Source: Endomicrobiales bacterium
GTDB taxonomy: Bacteria; Elusimicrobiota; Endomicrobiia; Endomicrobiales; JAFGIL01
Length of the DNA: 64,000 bases
NCBI GenBank assembly: GCA_016929635.1
Contig: JAFGIL010000020.1
Coordinates: 1 to 64,000 of the forward strand
Direction of reading: 5' to 3'
Made by a program: the position numbers and the translations under genes. The notes under the pieces were generated by a model. That model was not told where the DNA came from and made no database searches. It saw only the letters and a list, made by a program, of their open reading frames with translations. Below are positions 26,922-36,119 of the stretch, piece by piece (position 1 is the stretch's first letter; the number at the start of each line of letters is the position of its first letter).

Positions 26922-27581
26922 ATGAAGACAGTGACCGCACAGCAGATGAGAGAGATTGACAGAAGGGCAATAGAAGAGTTCGGAATTCCCGGAGTTATTC
27001 TTATGGAAAATGCCGGGAGGGAGGTTGCCCGCTCGGTTGAATCTTTGATAAAAAATAACAAAAGCCAGGGCAAAATTGGGATTATATGCGGTTCAGGGAA
27101 CAATGGGGGGGATGGATTGGTTGCCGCAAGATATCTCCATAATAAAGGTTTTAGCGTAGAGATAATCCTGATTAAACCAACTGAACAGTTCAGGGGTGAC
27201 TCCCTGATAAACTGCAATATAGCAGAAGCAATGAAGCTTAGGTTTTCTGATTATTCTAAAAACTATCTTAAAGAAAATTCATTTTTCGGATTTTCCATCC
27301 TGGTGGACGCGTTATTGGGTACCGGGACAAAAGGTGAAGTTGCGGGGATTTATAAGGATATAATTGGGAAAATAAATAAATCGGGATTACCCATTGTATC
27401 CGTTGATATACCGTCAGGGATTGATGCTGATTCGGGGGAAGTCCTGGGGATTGCTGTTAAAGCAGAGATAACAGTTACAATGGGACTGGCAAAAAGGGGG
27501 CTTTTAAGCCAGAAATCAAAAAAATTTGTTGGGAAATTAGCAGTTGCAGATATTGGCCTGCCTAGTGAGCTCACAAAGTAA
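26922..27581 (+). CDS. nnrE: NAD(P)H-hydrate epimerase (YjeF N-terminal domain)
   Basis: Repairs damaged NAD(P)H by interconverting the R and S hydrates. 219 residues: ENAGREVARSVE, the binding loop GSGNNGGDGLVAARYL, VDALLGTGTKGE and VDIPSGIDADSGEV. The dehydratase domain that is often fused at the C-terminus is missing; it would have to be encoded elsewhere. Confidence 0.93.
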   Translation: MKTVTAQQMREIDRRAIEEFGIPGVILMENAGREVARSVESLIKNNKSQGKIGIICGSGNNGGDGLVAARYLHNKGFSVEIILIKPTEQFRGDSLINCNIAEAMKLRFSDYSKNYLKENSFFGFSILVDALLGTGTKGEVAGIYKDIIGKINKSGLPIVSVDIPSGIDADSGEVLGIAVKAEITVTMGLAKRGLLSQKSKKFVGKLAVADIGLPSELTK

Positions 27582-27638
27582 CAGGGAGATATAAAATATT
27601 TTGCCAACAAATATATTTATTTATAATTAATATTTTGA

Positions 27639-27644
27639 TAAAAT
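27639..27644 (+). promoter_or_regulatory. -10 box before the M16 peptidase operon
   Basis: TAAAAT ends 6 nt before the ATG at 27651, again compatible with a leaderless message. An AGGA is only 1 nt from the ATG, too close for normal function. A second TATAAT (27622-27627) could give a 17-nt leader. Confidence 0.4.
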
Positions 27645-27650
27645 AAGGAA

Positions 27651-28943
27651 ATGAGATTTATAATATATTTTCTTATTTTAATTACATTTTCATCCAATGT
27701 TTATTCTTCTTTATTGAAAGGGGTAAGAAAAGTGCAGCTAGATAATGGATTACTGCTAATAACAAAAGAAGACCACTCTATTCCTCTGGTTTCGGTACAG
27801 GTATGGGTAAAAGTCGGCTCTGTTTACGAAGACGATTCTACTTCAGGGCTTTCCCATTTTCTGGAGCATTTGGTATTTAAAGGCACTAAAAATTATGACG
27901 GGCCGGAAATCAGCAAAAGGATCGAGACTCAGGGCGGAATACTCAATGCGGCAACCTCAAAAGAGTTTACGCATTTTTATATCGACATTCAAAAGGAAGG
28001 TTTGGAGGAAACCGTAAAGATACTATCGGATTTAGTTTTTAATGCGACTTTTCCTGCAGATGAAGTTGAGAAGGAAAGGCCTGTTGTAGTCGAAGAGATC
28101 AAACGGCACGAAGACAATCCTCATGCAGTTTTGTACGACTCATTTTGTGCTCAGGTTTTTCCCGTGACACCCTACAAACAGAGAGTCCTTGGTTCTGCCA
28201 ATGTCGTTGAAAACGTAACCCGCCAGGAAATAATTGATTACTATAAAAAGTTTTATACTCCTTCAAATATGGTGGTAAGTATTGTCGGGGATATGGATGC
28301 AAAAAAAACCGCCAAATTAGTTAAAGATACTTTTGGCAAGCATTCTGGCCCCGAAATCAAAGATGAGCCAGATTTAATTGAACCCGAACATGGTGCGGAA
28401 GTTACAAACAAGAAAAAAGATGTTGCACAGGTATATTTAATCGGTGGTTTTTTGGGGCCTGTTATTGATTCAGATGAGCAGTTTGCGGCAGATGTTGCAA
28501 GCACCATTTTAGGAGGAGGAAGAGCTTCAAGGCTTAACCAGAAAATCAGGGAAGAGATGCAGCTGGCATATTCCATTGGTGCCACTTTCTGGACGCAGAG
28601 AGGTTCAGGAGTGATAACATTTTCATCCACATTCAACCAGGAAAACGAAGAAAGAATAATTAAAGAGATAAAAAAAGAGGTAGAAGAATTGAGGGATAGA
28701 GGCCCGTCTGCCGAGGAATTAGAGAGGGCTAAACAGATAATAAAATCACAGTGGCATTTTAGTAACGAAACTTTTCATGATAAAGCTTCGCTTTTCGGAT
28801 ATTGGTATCTGCAGGGTTATCCCCGGATGATTAAAACGTATATTAGCGGAATAGAAAAAGTCAGAAAAGATGACATAATGAAGTTTATTAAAAAATATTA
28901 CGATCCCCAGGGCATAACTTTTACATTAGTAACACCAGAATAA
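27651..28943 (+). CDS. M16-family zinc peptidase, active subunit, exported
   Basis: 430 residues with a signal peptide (about 1-19, MRFIIYFLILITFSSNVYS). The inverted zinc motif HxxEH is intact: H69-F-L-E72-H73, with a distal Glu region in DEVEKERPVVVEEI. M16B enzymes are usually two-chain: one catalytic and one inactive. The next gene is the partner, 24 nt downstream. Location: periplasmic or outer face. Confidence 0.93.
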   Translation: MRFIIYFLILITFSSNVYSSLLKGVRKVQLDNGLLLITKEDHSIPLVSVQVWVKVGSVYEDDSTSGLSHFLEHLVFKGTKNYDGPEISKRIETQGGILNAATSKEFTHFYIDIQKEGLEETVKILSDLVFNATFPADEVEKERPVVVEEIKRHEDNPHAVLYDSFCAQVFPVTPYKQRVLGSANVVENVTRQEIIDYYKKFYTPSNMVVSIVGDMDAKKTAKLVKDTFGKHSGPEIKDEPDLIEPEHGAEVTNKKKDVAQVYLIGGFLGPVIDSDEQFAADVASTILGGGRASRLNQKIREEMQLAYSIGATFWTQRGSGVITFSSTFNQENEERIIKEIKKEVEELRDRGPSAEELERAKQIIKSQWHFSNETFHDKASLFGYWYLQGYPRMIKTYISGIEKVRKDDIMKFIKKYYDPQGITFTLVTPE

Positions 28944-28967
28944 ATAACAAACAGTCAGATATACATA

Positions 28968-30257
28968 ATGACAAAATATTTAAATAGTTTACTCTTATTA
29001 TTTTTATCAATAAATTTTCTATATGCGGGAGAAAAAGTGAATCAATTTACCCTGAAAAACAATTTAAAAGTAATCCATAAGGAGATTAAGACTAACCCCA
29101 TCGTAAGCGTACAGGTTTTTTTGTACTCTGGCAGCGCTAATGAAGAGGAAAACCAGGCAGGATTAGCCAATTTTACTAAAGTAATAATGCTCAAAGGCAC
29201 GAAAAAAAGGAGTGCAAAGCAGTTAGCGATTGATATAGAAAGCATTGGAAGCAGTATATCATCAGATGTAAGCCATGATTATTGCAGTTATGGGGTATCT
29301 ACCATGGATTCAAGCGTCGATAAAGCTGCAGAGATTCTCTCTGATGTAATAAAGAATCCTTCCTTTGATAAAGATGAGATAGAGAAAGAACGTTTAAACG
29401 TGATAGCAGGTATTAAATCAAGGCAAGACAGCATATTTAGTATAGCTGATGATTTGTTTAACAGCATTTTTTACGGCAGCCACCCTTATTCATGGCCTGA
29501 TATAGGAAAAATAGAAACAGTCAGTAGTTTAAAGAGAGAGGATTTGATTAACTGGCACAGAAAATATTATTGTACTGGAAATATGCTTTTAGTAATCACG
29601 GGGAACGTTTCGTTAAAAGAAGCCAAAAAAATCAGTAAAGAATATTTTTCGGATGTTCCGAAAAGTGATGCCAAATTTAAATTACCGGACATACCCGAGC
29701 CTGAGCCAAAGAAAGTTAAACAGACAAATAAAAAGTTCCAGCAGTCATATTTAATGATTGGCTTTCCATCACCGTCTGTGAACGGTAATGACTATCCTGT
29801 TCTTAAAGTCATAAATGCGACTCTTGGCGGAAGGATGAGCGGAAGGCTTTTTATAGAACTGCGTGAAAAGTTAAGCCTTGGGTATGAGGTCAGCTCTTTT
29901 TATCCTTCCCGCAAACATCTGAGCAGATTTGTAATTTATCTGGGGTTGATGAAAAAGAATCTGCAGTTAGCAAAAGATAAAGTCAGGGATGTAATCAATG
30001 ATTTAAAGGAAAAAGGAGTAACCGAAGAGGAATTGAATGAAACAAAGAATTACATAAGAGGCATTTACCTTTTAAGGCATCAGACCGTAAGCGGCATATC
30101 CTGGCATTTGGGATGGTGGGAGGTTATGGGCAAAGGATATGATTATGATGAAAAATATTTGAAGGATTTAATGAATGTAACAAGCCAGGATGTTAAAAGG
30201 GTAGCAAATAAATATTTTAAAGACGATTATATACAGGTTGAAATCGTATCCGAATAA
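28968..30257 (+). CDS. M16-family peptidase homologue, inactive partner
   Basis: 429 residues with a signal peptide (about 1-20, ending LYAGEK). The position of HxxEH reads ANFTK, so the zinc ligands and catalytic Glu are lost. The C-terminal half keeps the M16 substrate-clamp features (GGRMSGRLFIELREKLSLGYEVSS). Such pairs form a heterodimer in which the inactive chain helps bind the peptide. Confidence 0.9.
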   Translation: MTKYLNSLLLLFLSINFLYAGEKVNQFTLKNNLKVIHKEIKTNPIVSVQVFLYSGSANEEENQAGLANFTKVIMLKGTKKRSAKQLAIDIESIGSSISSDVSHDYCSYGVSTMDSSVDKAAEILSDVIKNPSFDKDEIEKERLNVIAGIKSRQDSIFSIADDLFNSIFYGSHPYSWPDIGKIETVSSLKREDLINWHRKYYCTGNMLLVITGNVSLKEAKKISKEYFSDVPKSDAKFKLPDIPEPEPKKVKQTNKKFQQSYLMIGFPSPSVNGNDYPVLKVINATLGGRMSGRLFIELREKLSLGYEVSSFYPSRKHLSRFVIYLGLMKKNLQLAKDKVRDVINDLKEKGVTEEELNETKNYIRGIYLLRHQTVSGISWHLGWWEVMGKGYDYDEKYLKDLMNVTSQDVKRVANKYFKDDYIQVEIVSE

Positions 30258-30284
30258 GCATAAAAACACAGTTTGATTTAAATA

Positions 30285-31898
30285 ATGATTAAAAAACAGT
30301 TTTTTCTATTTGCTTTCCTTTTGTTTTCTGTATTTTACTCCTGTAAGTCCTCAAATAAACAATATGGCATTTCAAAACAAAACATACCTGATTACGGGGA
30401 TTATTTTATTGCATCCTCAATAGGGGACGCTTCTTATCTGAATCCGATCCTTGCTACGGACAACGCTTCGGGAACGATTAATTCCCTGATTTTTAACGGT
30501 TTAGTTAAGTATGATAAAGACATTCGTCTGGTGGGGGATCTAGCTGAAAAATGGAAAATATCCGATGACGGACTAGTCATAACTTTTTATTTAAGAAAGA
30601 ATGTTTTGTGGCATGACGGCAAAAAATTTACGGCTGAGGACGTCAAATTTACATTTGAAAAACTGATTGACCCTGATGTAAGGACGCCATACGGGTCTGA
30701 TTATTTATTAGTAAAGAAGTTTGAGATTATAGATCCTTATACTCTGCGTATAACATACAAAGAGCCTTTTTCCCCGGCTCTTGAATCATGGGGGATGGGG
30801 ATTATCCCAAAACACATATTTTCCAATGGCGATTTTAATTCTCATCCGGCAAACAGGAAACCCGTCGGCACGGGGCCGTTTGTTTTTAACGAATGGAAGA
30901 CGGATGAAAAAATTGTACTTGAGCCAAATCCGAACTATTTTGAAGGTAAACCCTATATAGGTAAATACATATTTCGAATTATACCCGATCAGTCAGTGGA
31001 GTTCTTAGAACTGAGAAATGAAAGTATAGATGAAATGGGGCTTACTCCTGATCAATGGAGGGCATATCCGGAGTTTTTTACAAACTATAATAAATTTCGT
31101 TATCCCTCATTTTCATATACTTACCTGGGATTTAATCTTGAACATCCGCTCTTTAAGAACATAAAATTCAGGATGGCATTGGCACATGCAATAAACAAGC
31201 AGGAGATAATTAATGGTGTTCTTCTGGGTATGGGAAAGATTTCAACCGGGCCTTACCCCCCACAATCATGGGCGTATAACCCTGAAGTAAAAGACTATAA
31301 TTATGATATATCTAAATCAAAAGAATTGTTAAGTGATCTGGGTTGGAAGGATTCAAACAATGATGGCTATCTTGACAACCAGGGAAAAGACCTGGAGTTT
31401 ACTATTCTTACTAATCAGGGGAATAAGCTGCGAAGTTTAACTGCCGAGATTATTCAGTCCCAGCTTAAAAAGGTAGGAATAAGAGTTAATATAAGAATTA
31501 TTGAATGGAGTGCATTCATTCATCAATTTATAGACAAAGGAAATTTCGAGGCAGTTATTCTTGGATGGTCCCTTGCACGCGATCCGGATCAATATGCAAT
31601 ATGGCATTCTTCGCAGCGCGGGGACGGGAAATACAATTTTGTATCCTATGAAAATAGGATTGTTGACGGTTTGCTGGATACGGGAAGACGTACTTTTGAT
31701 CAGGATAAAAGAGCAAGAATATATCATAAAATACATGAGCTTATAGCCAAGGATTTGCCGTATATTTTCCTTTATCATCCTGAATCTTTGGTTGTTGTGC
31801 ACAAACGTTTAAGAGGCCCTAAAGTGGAACCCGTAGGCATAGGCTGGAATTTTCATAAATGGTGGGTTCCAAAAGACGAACAAAAGTATAAAATATGA
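30285..31898 (+). CDS. dppA: Peptide ABC transporter substrate-binding lipoprotein
   Basis: 537 residues, family 5 solute-binding protein. The lipoprotein signal ends FYSCK, with a lipobox-like FYSC around residue 20. Conserved: GDASYLNPILATDNAS, the FTAEDVKFTFEKL signature region and RMALAHAINKQEI. It would capture di/oligopeptides for the DppBCDF-type transporter encoded from 33038 on. Two unrelated genes separate it from the permeases. A GCCCGTTCC/GGAACAGGC hairpin lies just after the stop (31905-31923). Confidence 0.92.
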   Translation: MIKKQFFLFAFLLFSVFYSCKSSNKQYGISKQNIPDYGDYFIASSIGDASYLNPILATDNASGTINSLIFNGLVKYDKDIRLVGDLAEKWKISDDGLVITFYLRKNVLWHDGKKFTAEDVKFTFEKLIDPDVRTPYGSDYLLVKKFEIIDPYTLRITYKEPFSPALESWGMGIIPKHIFSNGDFNSHPANRKPVGTGPFVFNEWKTDEKIVLEPNPNYFEGKPYIGKYIFRIIPDQSVEFLELRNESIDEMGLTPDQWRAYPEFFTNYNKFRYPSFSYTYLGFNLEHPLFKNIKFRMALAHAINKQEIINGVLLGMGKISTGPYPPQSWAYNPEVKDYNYDISKSKELLSDLGWKDSNNDGYLDNQGKDLEFTILTNQGNKLRSLTAEIIQSQLKKVGIRVNIRIIEWSAFIHQFIDKGNFEAVILGWSLARDPDQYAIWHSSQRGDGKYNFVSYENRIVDGLLDTGRRTFDQDKRARIYHKIHELIAKDLPYIFLYHPESLVVVHKRLRGPKVEPVGIGWNFHKWWVPKDEQKYKI

Positions 31899-31958
31899 TG
31901 CAATGCCCGTTCCCGGAACAGGCAGGAATAACTTACTTTTCAGGAAAATGGAGGGGTA

Positions 31959-32342
31959 ATGTCGAAAAAAGTTTTAATTGTCGATGATGAGAAAGATGTA
32001 CTAATTATTCTAACTGATGCTCTTTCAAAAGAAGGGTATGAAATTATTACAGCGAGTGATGGAATGGAAGCTTTGGAAAAGGTGAGCTCCGAGAAACCGG
32101 ACGTAATTTTATTGGATATCATGATGCCAAAATTAGACGGCCATTCGGTTAATTTAAAGCTTAAGGAAAACCCAAAAACAGCAAATATTCCCGTAATAGT
32201 TATAACTGCTTACGGGCATTTAAAGAAATTGCTTGAAGTGAGAGAAGAGTTGCCGGTATCAGGATACCTGGAAAAACCTTTTCCCATAGTAAGACTTAAG
32301 GAAAAAATAAGGGAAGTGCTCTCAGGGCAAGGAAGAAAATAA
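31959..32342 (+). CDS. Single-domain response regulator
   Basis: 127 residues, receiver domain only: acidic pair D9/D10, phosphoacceptor D53, ITAYG and LEKPF. GGAGGGG precedes the ATG. There is no output domain, so it must act by protein contact (CheY/Spo0F style). It lies inside the peptide-transporter gene set without a dedicated kinase; the hybrid kinase at 6376-7515 is the only one in the window. Confidence 0.92.
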   Translation: MSKKVLIVDDEKDVLIILTDALSKEGYEIITASDGMEALEKVSSEKPDVILLDIMMPKLDGHSVNLKLKENPKTANIPVIVITAYGHLKKLLEVREELPVSGYLEKPFPIVRLKEKIREVLSGQGRK

Positions 32343-32379
32343 TGTGGTCTAACTATAGAAAATATTATGGAGGGGGATT

Positions 32380-33012
32380 ATGAATAAAACTTCGATTAAA
32401 TTAATATTGTTAATAATTTTATTTGCAATGCAGGGTATGTTTTTTTATGGTTTTGCTGATGACCCCAGTTATAACCCGGAATATTCAAAACCTGCATTGG
32501 CCTGGATTGTTTTAAGTACGTCTTTGTTTGTTACATTCTTTATTTTGTTTATAATAAAAACGATTACTTTAAAGCGGGTGAATAAGAAACTGCTTAATTT
32601 TGAAAGGCAGTTTAAACGCTTAAACGACGACAGAAATATGCTGTTAAGCAAGATTTCAGAGACAAAGGACGAGTCAACCAGGCAAAGGATTACTTTTATG
32701 GCGCAGAACCTGTATGAATACAATCCCGGTGAAGCTCTTAATTTTTTATCTAACATGGTTGAGAATACAAATCCTATAATACGGTCCAATGCGGTTCAGG
32801 CGCTTGCCCAGATTGCGCAGCCGGAAACCATAGATATGTTGTTCCAGCTTTATTCCGATCCTGATCATAATGTAAAAGCCCAGGTTTTAAAAAATATGAA
32901 AGAACTGGAAAAAAAGATAGATAACAAAGAAATAACCGTTGATTCCGCAATGCAGCATAAATTAAAATATCTGCTTGTTGAAGAAAAATCGAAAAGTGAA
33001 TGGGTGTTTTAA
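32380..33012 (+). CDS. Membrane-anchored HEAT-repeat protein
   Basis: 210 residues. An N-terminal hydrophobic segment (about 5-25) and a second helix (about 43-63), a coiled-coil region (about 68-100), then HEAT-like helical repeats (about 110-200, with NPIIRSNAVQALAQIAQPETID and DPDHNVKAQVLKNMKELE). HEAT repeats bind proteins. GGAGGG supports the start. Function is unknown; together with the upstream response regulator it may form a small control module. Confidence 0.75.
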   Translation: MNKTSIKLILLIILFAMQGMFFYGFADDPSYNPEYSKPALAWIVLSTSLFVTFFILFIIKTITLKRVNKKLLNFERQFKRLNDDRNMLLSKISETKDESTRQRITFMAQNLYEYNPGEALNFLSNMVENTNPIIRSNAVQALAQIAQPETIDMLFQLYSDPDHNVKAQVLKNMKELEKKIDNKEITVDSAMQHKLKYLLVEEKSKSEWVF

Positions 33013-33037
33013 AAGGCCATAGACCTAAGATTAAAAT

Positions 33038-34009
33038 ATGCTTGTCTACATTATCCGTCGTATACTGTATATCATACCTCTTCTAATCGGAATTACTTTC
33101 ATTACATTCGGAGTAATGCATCTTGCCCCTGGAAAGGCAATCGATCAGATTACTGACATGAATATTAAAGTCTCATCCGAATCCAAGGCCAGGCTTGCAG
33201 AAATTTATGGTTTTGATAAACCCTGGTATGTTCAATATTTTAATTGGTTTAAGCGTTTTGTAATTCTGGATTTCGGAGAGTCTTTTAAAGACGGCCGCCC
33301 GGCAATTAAAAAAATAGCCGAACGCCTGCCGGCTTCGCTGCTGTTAAATATACTTTCTTTGATTTTAATTTTTATAGTCGCACTGCCGATAGGAATATTT
33401 TCTGCGATTAAACGCAACAGTCTTTTTGACAAAGGTATGACGGTATTGGTATTTTTAGGGTTTTCTGTCCCGACTTTCTGGCTGGCATTGCTTTTAATGC
33501 TGCTTTTTGGATTGAAGCTTGGGTGGCTGCCTATATCTGGGCTGCGGTCTTTGAATTACTCTGAATTTTCTTTTATATTCAAAATAATTGATTTGGCAAG
33601 ACATCTGGTTCTGCCTGTTTTTATAACTGCATTTACAAGCCTTGCCGGTTTATCAAGGTATACCCGTTCCAGCATGCTTGATATTATCAGGCAGGATTAC
33701 ATAAAGATGGCTTATGCAAAAGGATTGCCGAAATCCAGGGTTATTTTTAGGCATGCCGTTAAAAATGCACTGCTGCCGATTGTAACCATTCTTGGATTAT
33801 CACTGCCCAGTTTAATCGGCGGCGGATTCATATTTGAAACCATATTCGCATATCCAGGGATGGGAAGGCTGGGGTATGAGGCAATCATGGCAAGGGATTA
33901 TCCGGTTGTAATGGCAGTGGGTACAATTGCCGCGCTTTTGACTTTAGTCGGGAATTTACTTGCTGATATCACCTATGCTTATGTAGACCCGAGAATAAGA
34001 TATAAGTGA
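33038..34009 (+). CDS. dppB: Peptide ABC transporter permease, DppB type
   Basis: 323 residues, six membrane helices. N-terminal [18 protein letters not shown], and the EAA-like loop that contacts the ATPases around [21 protein letters not shown]. It forms the inner-membrane pore together with DppC. A 213-nt gap with inverted repeats separates the two. Confidence 0.95.
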   Translation: MLVYIIRRILYIIPLLIGITFITFGVMHLAPGKAIDQITDMNIKVSSESKARLAEIYGFDKPWYVQYFNWFKRFVILDFGESFKDGRPAIKKIAERLPASLLLNILSLILIFIVALPIGIFSAIKRNSLFDKGMTVLVFLGFSVPTFWLALLLMLLFGLKLGWLPISGLRSLNYSEFSFIFKIIDLARHLVLPVFITAFTSLAGLSRYTRSSMLDIIRQDYIKMAYAKGLPKSRVIFRHAVKNALLPIVTILGLSLPSLIGGGFIFETIFAYPGMGRLGYEAIMARDYPVVMAVGTIAALLTLVGNLLADITYAYVDPRIRYK

Positions 34010-34024
34010 AAGTTGTCTTTGTTG

Positions 34025-34174
34025 TGTAGTGTAGGCCCTTGTGGCCGTAAAAAATGAAGTTGAATATTTTATTATTACGCCCACAAGGGGCTACATTACA
34101 TAAAGAATAAAAACAACTATCATTACGCTAATAAAGGTCCTGCACTACATAGTAAAATGGTTTTTGTAGTGTAG
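34025..34174. repeat. Intergenic inverted repeats between the two permease genes
   Basis: TGTAGTGTAGGCCCTTGTGG (34025-34044) and CCACAAGGGGCTACATTACA (34081-34100) are inverted copies with 18 of 20 positions matching. A second shorter pair, TGCACTACA (34141-34149) and TGTAGTGTA (34165-34173), repeats the same end sequence. The spacing and shared ends look like a small MITE-like element or a stem used to tune expression within the operon. No coding sequence is seen in 34010-34222. Confidence 0.6.
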
Positions 34175-34222
34175 TGGATATAAAAATCAGAATATTCAAT
34201 ATAACTGTGACATAGCAAAAAA

Positions 34223-35056
34223 ATGCTAAAAATTTATTTTCAAAGATTTAAGCAGAATAAACTTGCGATAACCGGGCTGGTCCTGATTTTGATATTAGCA
34301 TTTCTGGCGGTTCTTGCACCATTTATTTCTCCGTTTGACCCTGCTGAACAGAATTTGGCCTATAGATTAGAATCTCCTTCGTTCAGCTTTTTACTCGGCA
34401 CCGATGATCTGGGAAGAGATGTTTTATCCCGGATGTTTTACGGGATCAGAATTTCACTTACGGTGGGTTTGGTGGCTGTTTTTATCTCGGTAATAATAGG
34501 AACAGTATTGGGTTTAGTCAGCGGATATTTTGGAGGCTGGACAGATACAATAATCATGCGCCTGGTTGATATAATGCTTTGTTTCCCGACTTTTTTCCTG
34601 ATACTTTTAGTAATAGCCTTTTTAGAACCCAACATCTATAATGTAATGATAGTAATAGGCTTTACATCCTGGCCCGGTTTAACCCGCTTGGTAAGGGCAG
34701 AGACTTTATCATTAAGGGAAAGGGAGTTCATACAAGCTGCGGAGCTTCTGGGGCTAAGCCGATGGCGTATCTTTTTTGTTCACCTTTTACCCAATGTTTT
34801 TTCACCAATAATAGTTTCAGCTACTCTTGGAGTGGGCATTGCGATTTTAACGGAATCAGGGCTCTCTTTTCTCGGATTAGGCGTTCAGCCTCCAACCCCG
34901 TCGTGGGGCCAGATGCTTACCTCCGGCAAAGATTATATTCATATAGCGTGGTGGCTTTCCTTGTTTCCCGGATTAGCCATTTTAATAACCGTTTTATCGT
35001 TTAATTTACTTGGGGAAGGTTTGAGAGATGTCCTTGACCCAAGAATTAATGAGTAA
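34223..35056 (+). CDS. dppC: Peptide ABC transporter permease, DppC type
   Basis: 277 residues, six membrane helices; the N-terminal OppC-type region has FKQNKLAITGLVLI, then LLGTDDLGRDVLSRMFYGIRISL. The EAA loop is REFIQAAELLGLSRWRIFFVHLLPN. It starts without a clear Shine-Dalgarno sequence after the repeat-bearing gap. Confidence 0.95.
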   Translation: MLKIYFQRFKQNKLAITGLVLILILAFLAVLAPFISPFDPAEQNLAYRLESPSFSFLLGTDDLGRDVLSRMFYGIRISLTVGLVAVFISVIIGTVLGLVSGYFGGWTDTIIMRLVDIMLCFPTFFLILLVIAFLEPNIYNVMIVIGFTSWPGLTRLVRAETLSLREREFIQAAELLGLSRWRIFFVHLLPNVFSPIIVSATLGVGIAILTESGLSFLGLGVQPPTPSWGQMLTSGKDYIHIAWWLSLFPGLAILITVLSFNLLGEGLRDVLDPRINE

Positions 35057-35072
35057 TAGTTAATTTAATACA

Positions 35073-36041
35073 ATGATGAATTTATTGGAAATAAAAAATT
35101 TATCCGTTGAGTATTACAGGAATAATAAAATTATTCCTGCTGTAAGGGATGTATCGCTAAACGTATTTCAGGAAGAAACACTTGCTATTGTTGGTGAATC
35201 GGGATGCGGGAAAAGCACCCTGGCCCAATCCATCCTCGGATTGATATTTCCGGGAGAAGGTAGAATAACCAAAGGGGAAATATTATATAATAGTGATAAC
35301 CTTTTGGAGTTTTCCGAAGATAGATGGCAGGCAATCAGAGGCAAAGATATATCTATAGTATTTCAGGATCCTTTTTCATCGCTCAATCCTGTCCTGACTA
35401 TCAGAGAACAGATAATTGAGACTGTGGAAGCCCATAACTCGTATTTGTCCAAAGCACAAAAGAATGAAATAGCCGAAAACAGCCTTGTTGAAGTCATGTT
35501 ATCCGATCAAAAGCGCATTTTGGATTCTTACCCTCATCAATTATCCGGCGGGCAGCGTCAAAGGGCTGCTTTGGCAATGGCAATTGTTAACAGGCCGCAG
35601 ATGCTTATTGCGGATGAACCGACAACTGCTTTGGACGTAACTATACAAAAAGAGATACTGGATCTACTTGATAAATTAAAAAATGATCTTTCATTGACTT
35701 TAATACTAATTACGCATAATCTGCCCCTGGCAAGCCAGAGAAGTCAGAGAATCGCAGTAATGTATGCCGGAGAAGTGGTTGAACTTGGAACAAGGGAACA
35801 AATATTCAAAAAACCTTTTCATCCATATACAAAAGGATTGTTACAGTCGATACCAAAGCTTAATAACCCTGTTTCGTCACATTTTGTTCTTTCGGGACAG
35901 CCTCCGGATTTAACAGATTTGCCTGTCGGATGTAAATTTTGGCCGAGATGTCCTGATGTTATGGAAATTTGTAAAAAGCATGAGCCCGAAGAGGCTAATA
36001 TAGAACATAGTAACGTAAAGTGTTTTTTATATAAAAAATGA
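35073..36041 (+). CDS. dppD: Peptide ABC transporter ATPase, DppD type
   Basis: 322 residues: Walker A GESGCGKST, signature LSGGQRQRAALAMAI, Walker B MLIADEPTTALD, H-loop THN. The C-terminal oligopeptide/dipeptide domain (about 235-320) contains the cysteine pattern seen in DppD/OppD (C at GCKFWPRCPDVMEICKKH and VKCF), possibly a metal or Fe-S site. Confidence 0.95.
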   Translation: MMNLLEIKNLSVEYYRNNKIIPAVRDVSLNVFQEETLAIVGESGCGKSTLAQSILGLIFPGEGRITKGEILYNSDNLLEFSEDRWQAIRGKDISIVFQDPFSSLNPVLTIREQIIETVEAHNSYLSKAQKNEIAENSLVEVMLSDQKRILDSYPHQLSGGQRQRAALAMAIVNRPQMLIADEPTTALDVTIQKEILDLLDKLKNDLSLTLILITHNLPLASQRSQRIAVMYAGEVVELGTREQIFKKPFHPYTKGLLQSIPKLNNPVSSHFVLSGQPPDLTDLPVGCKFWPRCPDVMEICKKHEPEEANIEHSNVKCFLYKK

Positions 36042-36119
36042 TGCCAGATACTGGATGCTAGATACTCGTATAAAATCTAAAATCGAGTATTGAAATATTA
36101 AGAATCGAGAATCGAAAAC
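36042..36119. repeat. Short degenerate repeats between dppD and dppF
   Basis: The gap carries AGATACTGG / AGATACTCG and AATCGAG / AATCGAGAATCGAA units plus an inverted ACTCG/CGAGT pair. It looks like slippage-type filler, similar in character to the microrepeat that encodes the tail of the HD hydrolase. No promoter or terminator is evident. Confidence 0.45.

Noticed and set aside
31905-31923. Terminator after dppA (GCCCGTTCC/GGAACAGGC hairpin)
   Set aside because: Good stem, but no U-run follows and the next gene is only 36 nt away with its own ribosome site. More likely a stabilising or processing stem.
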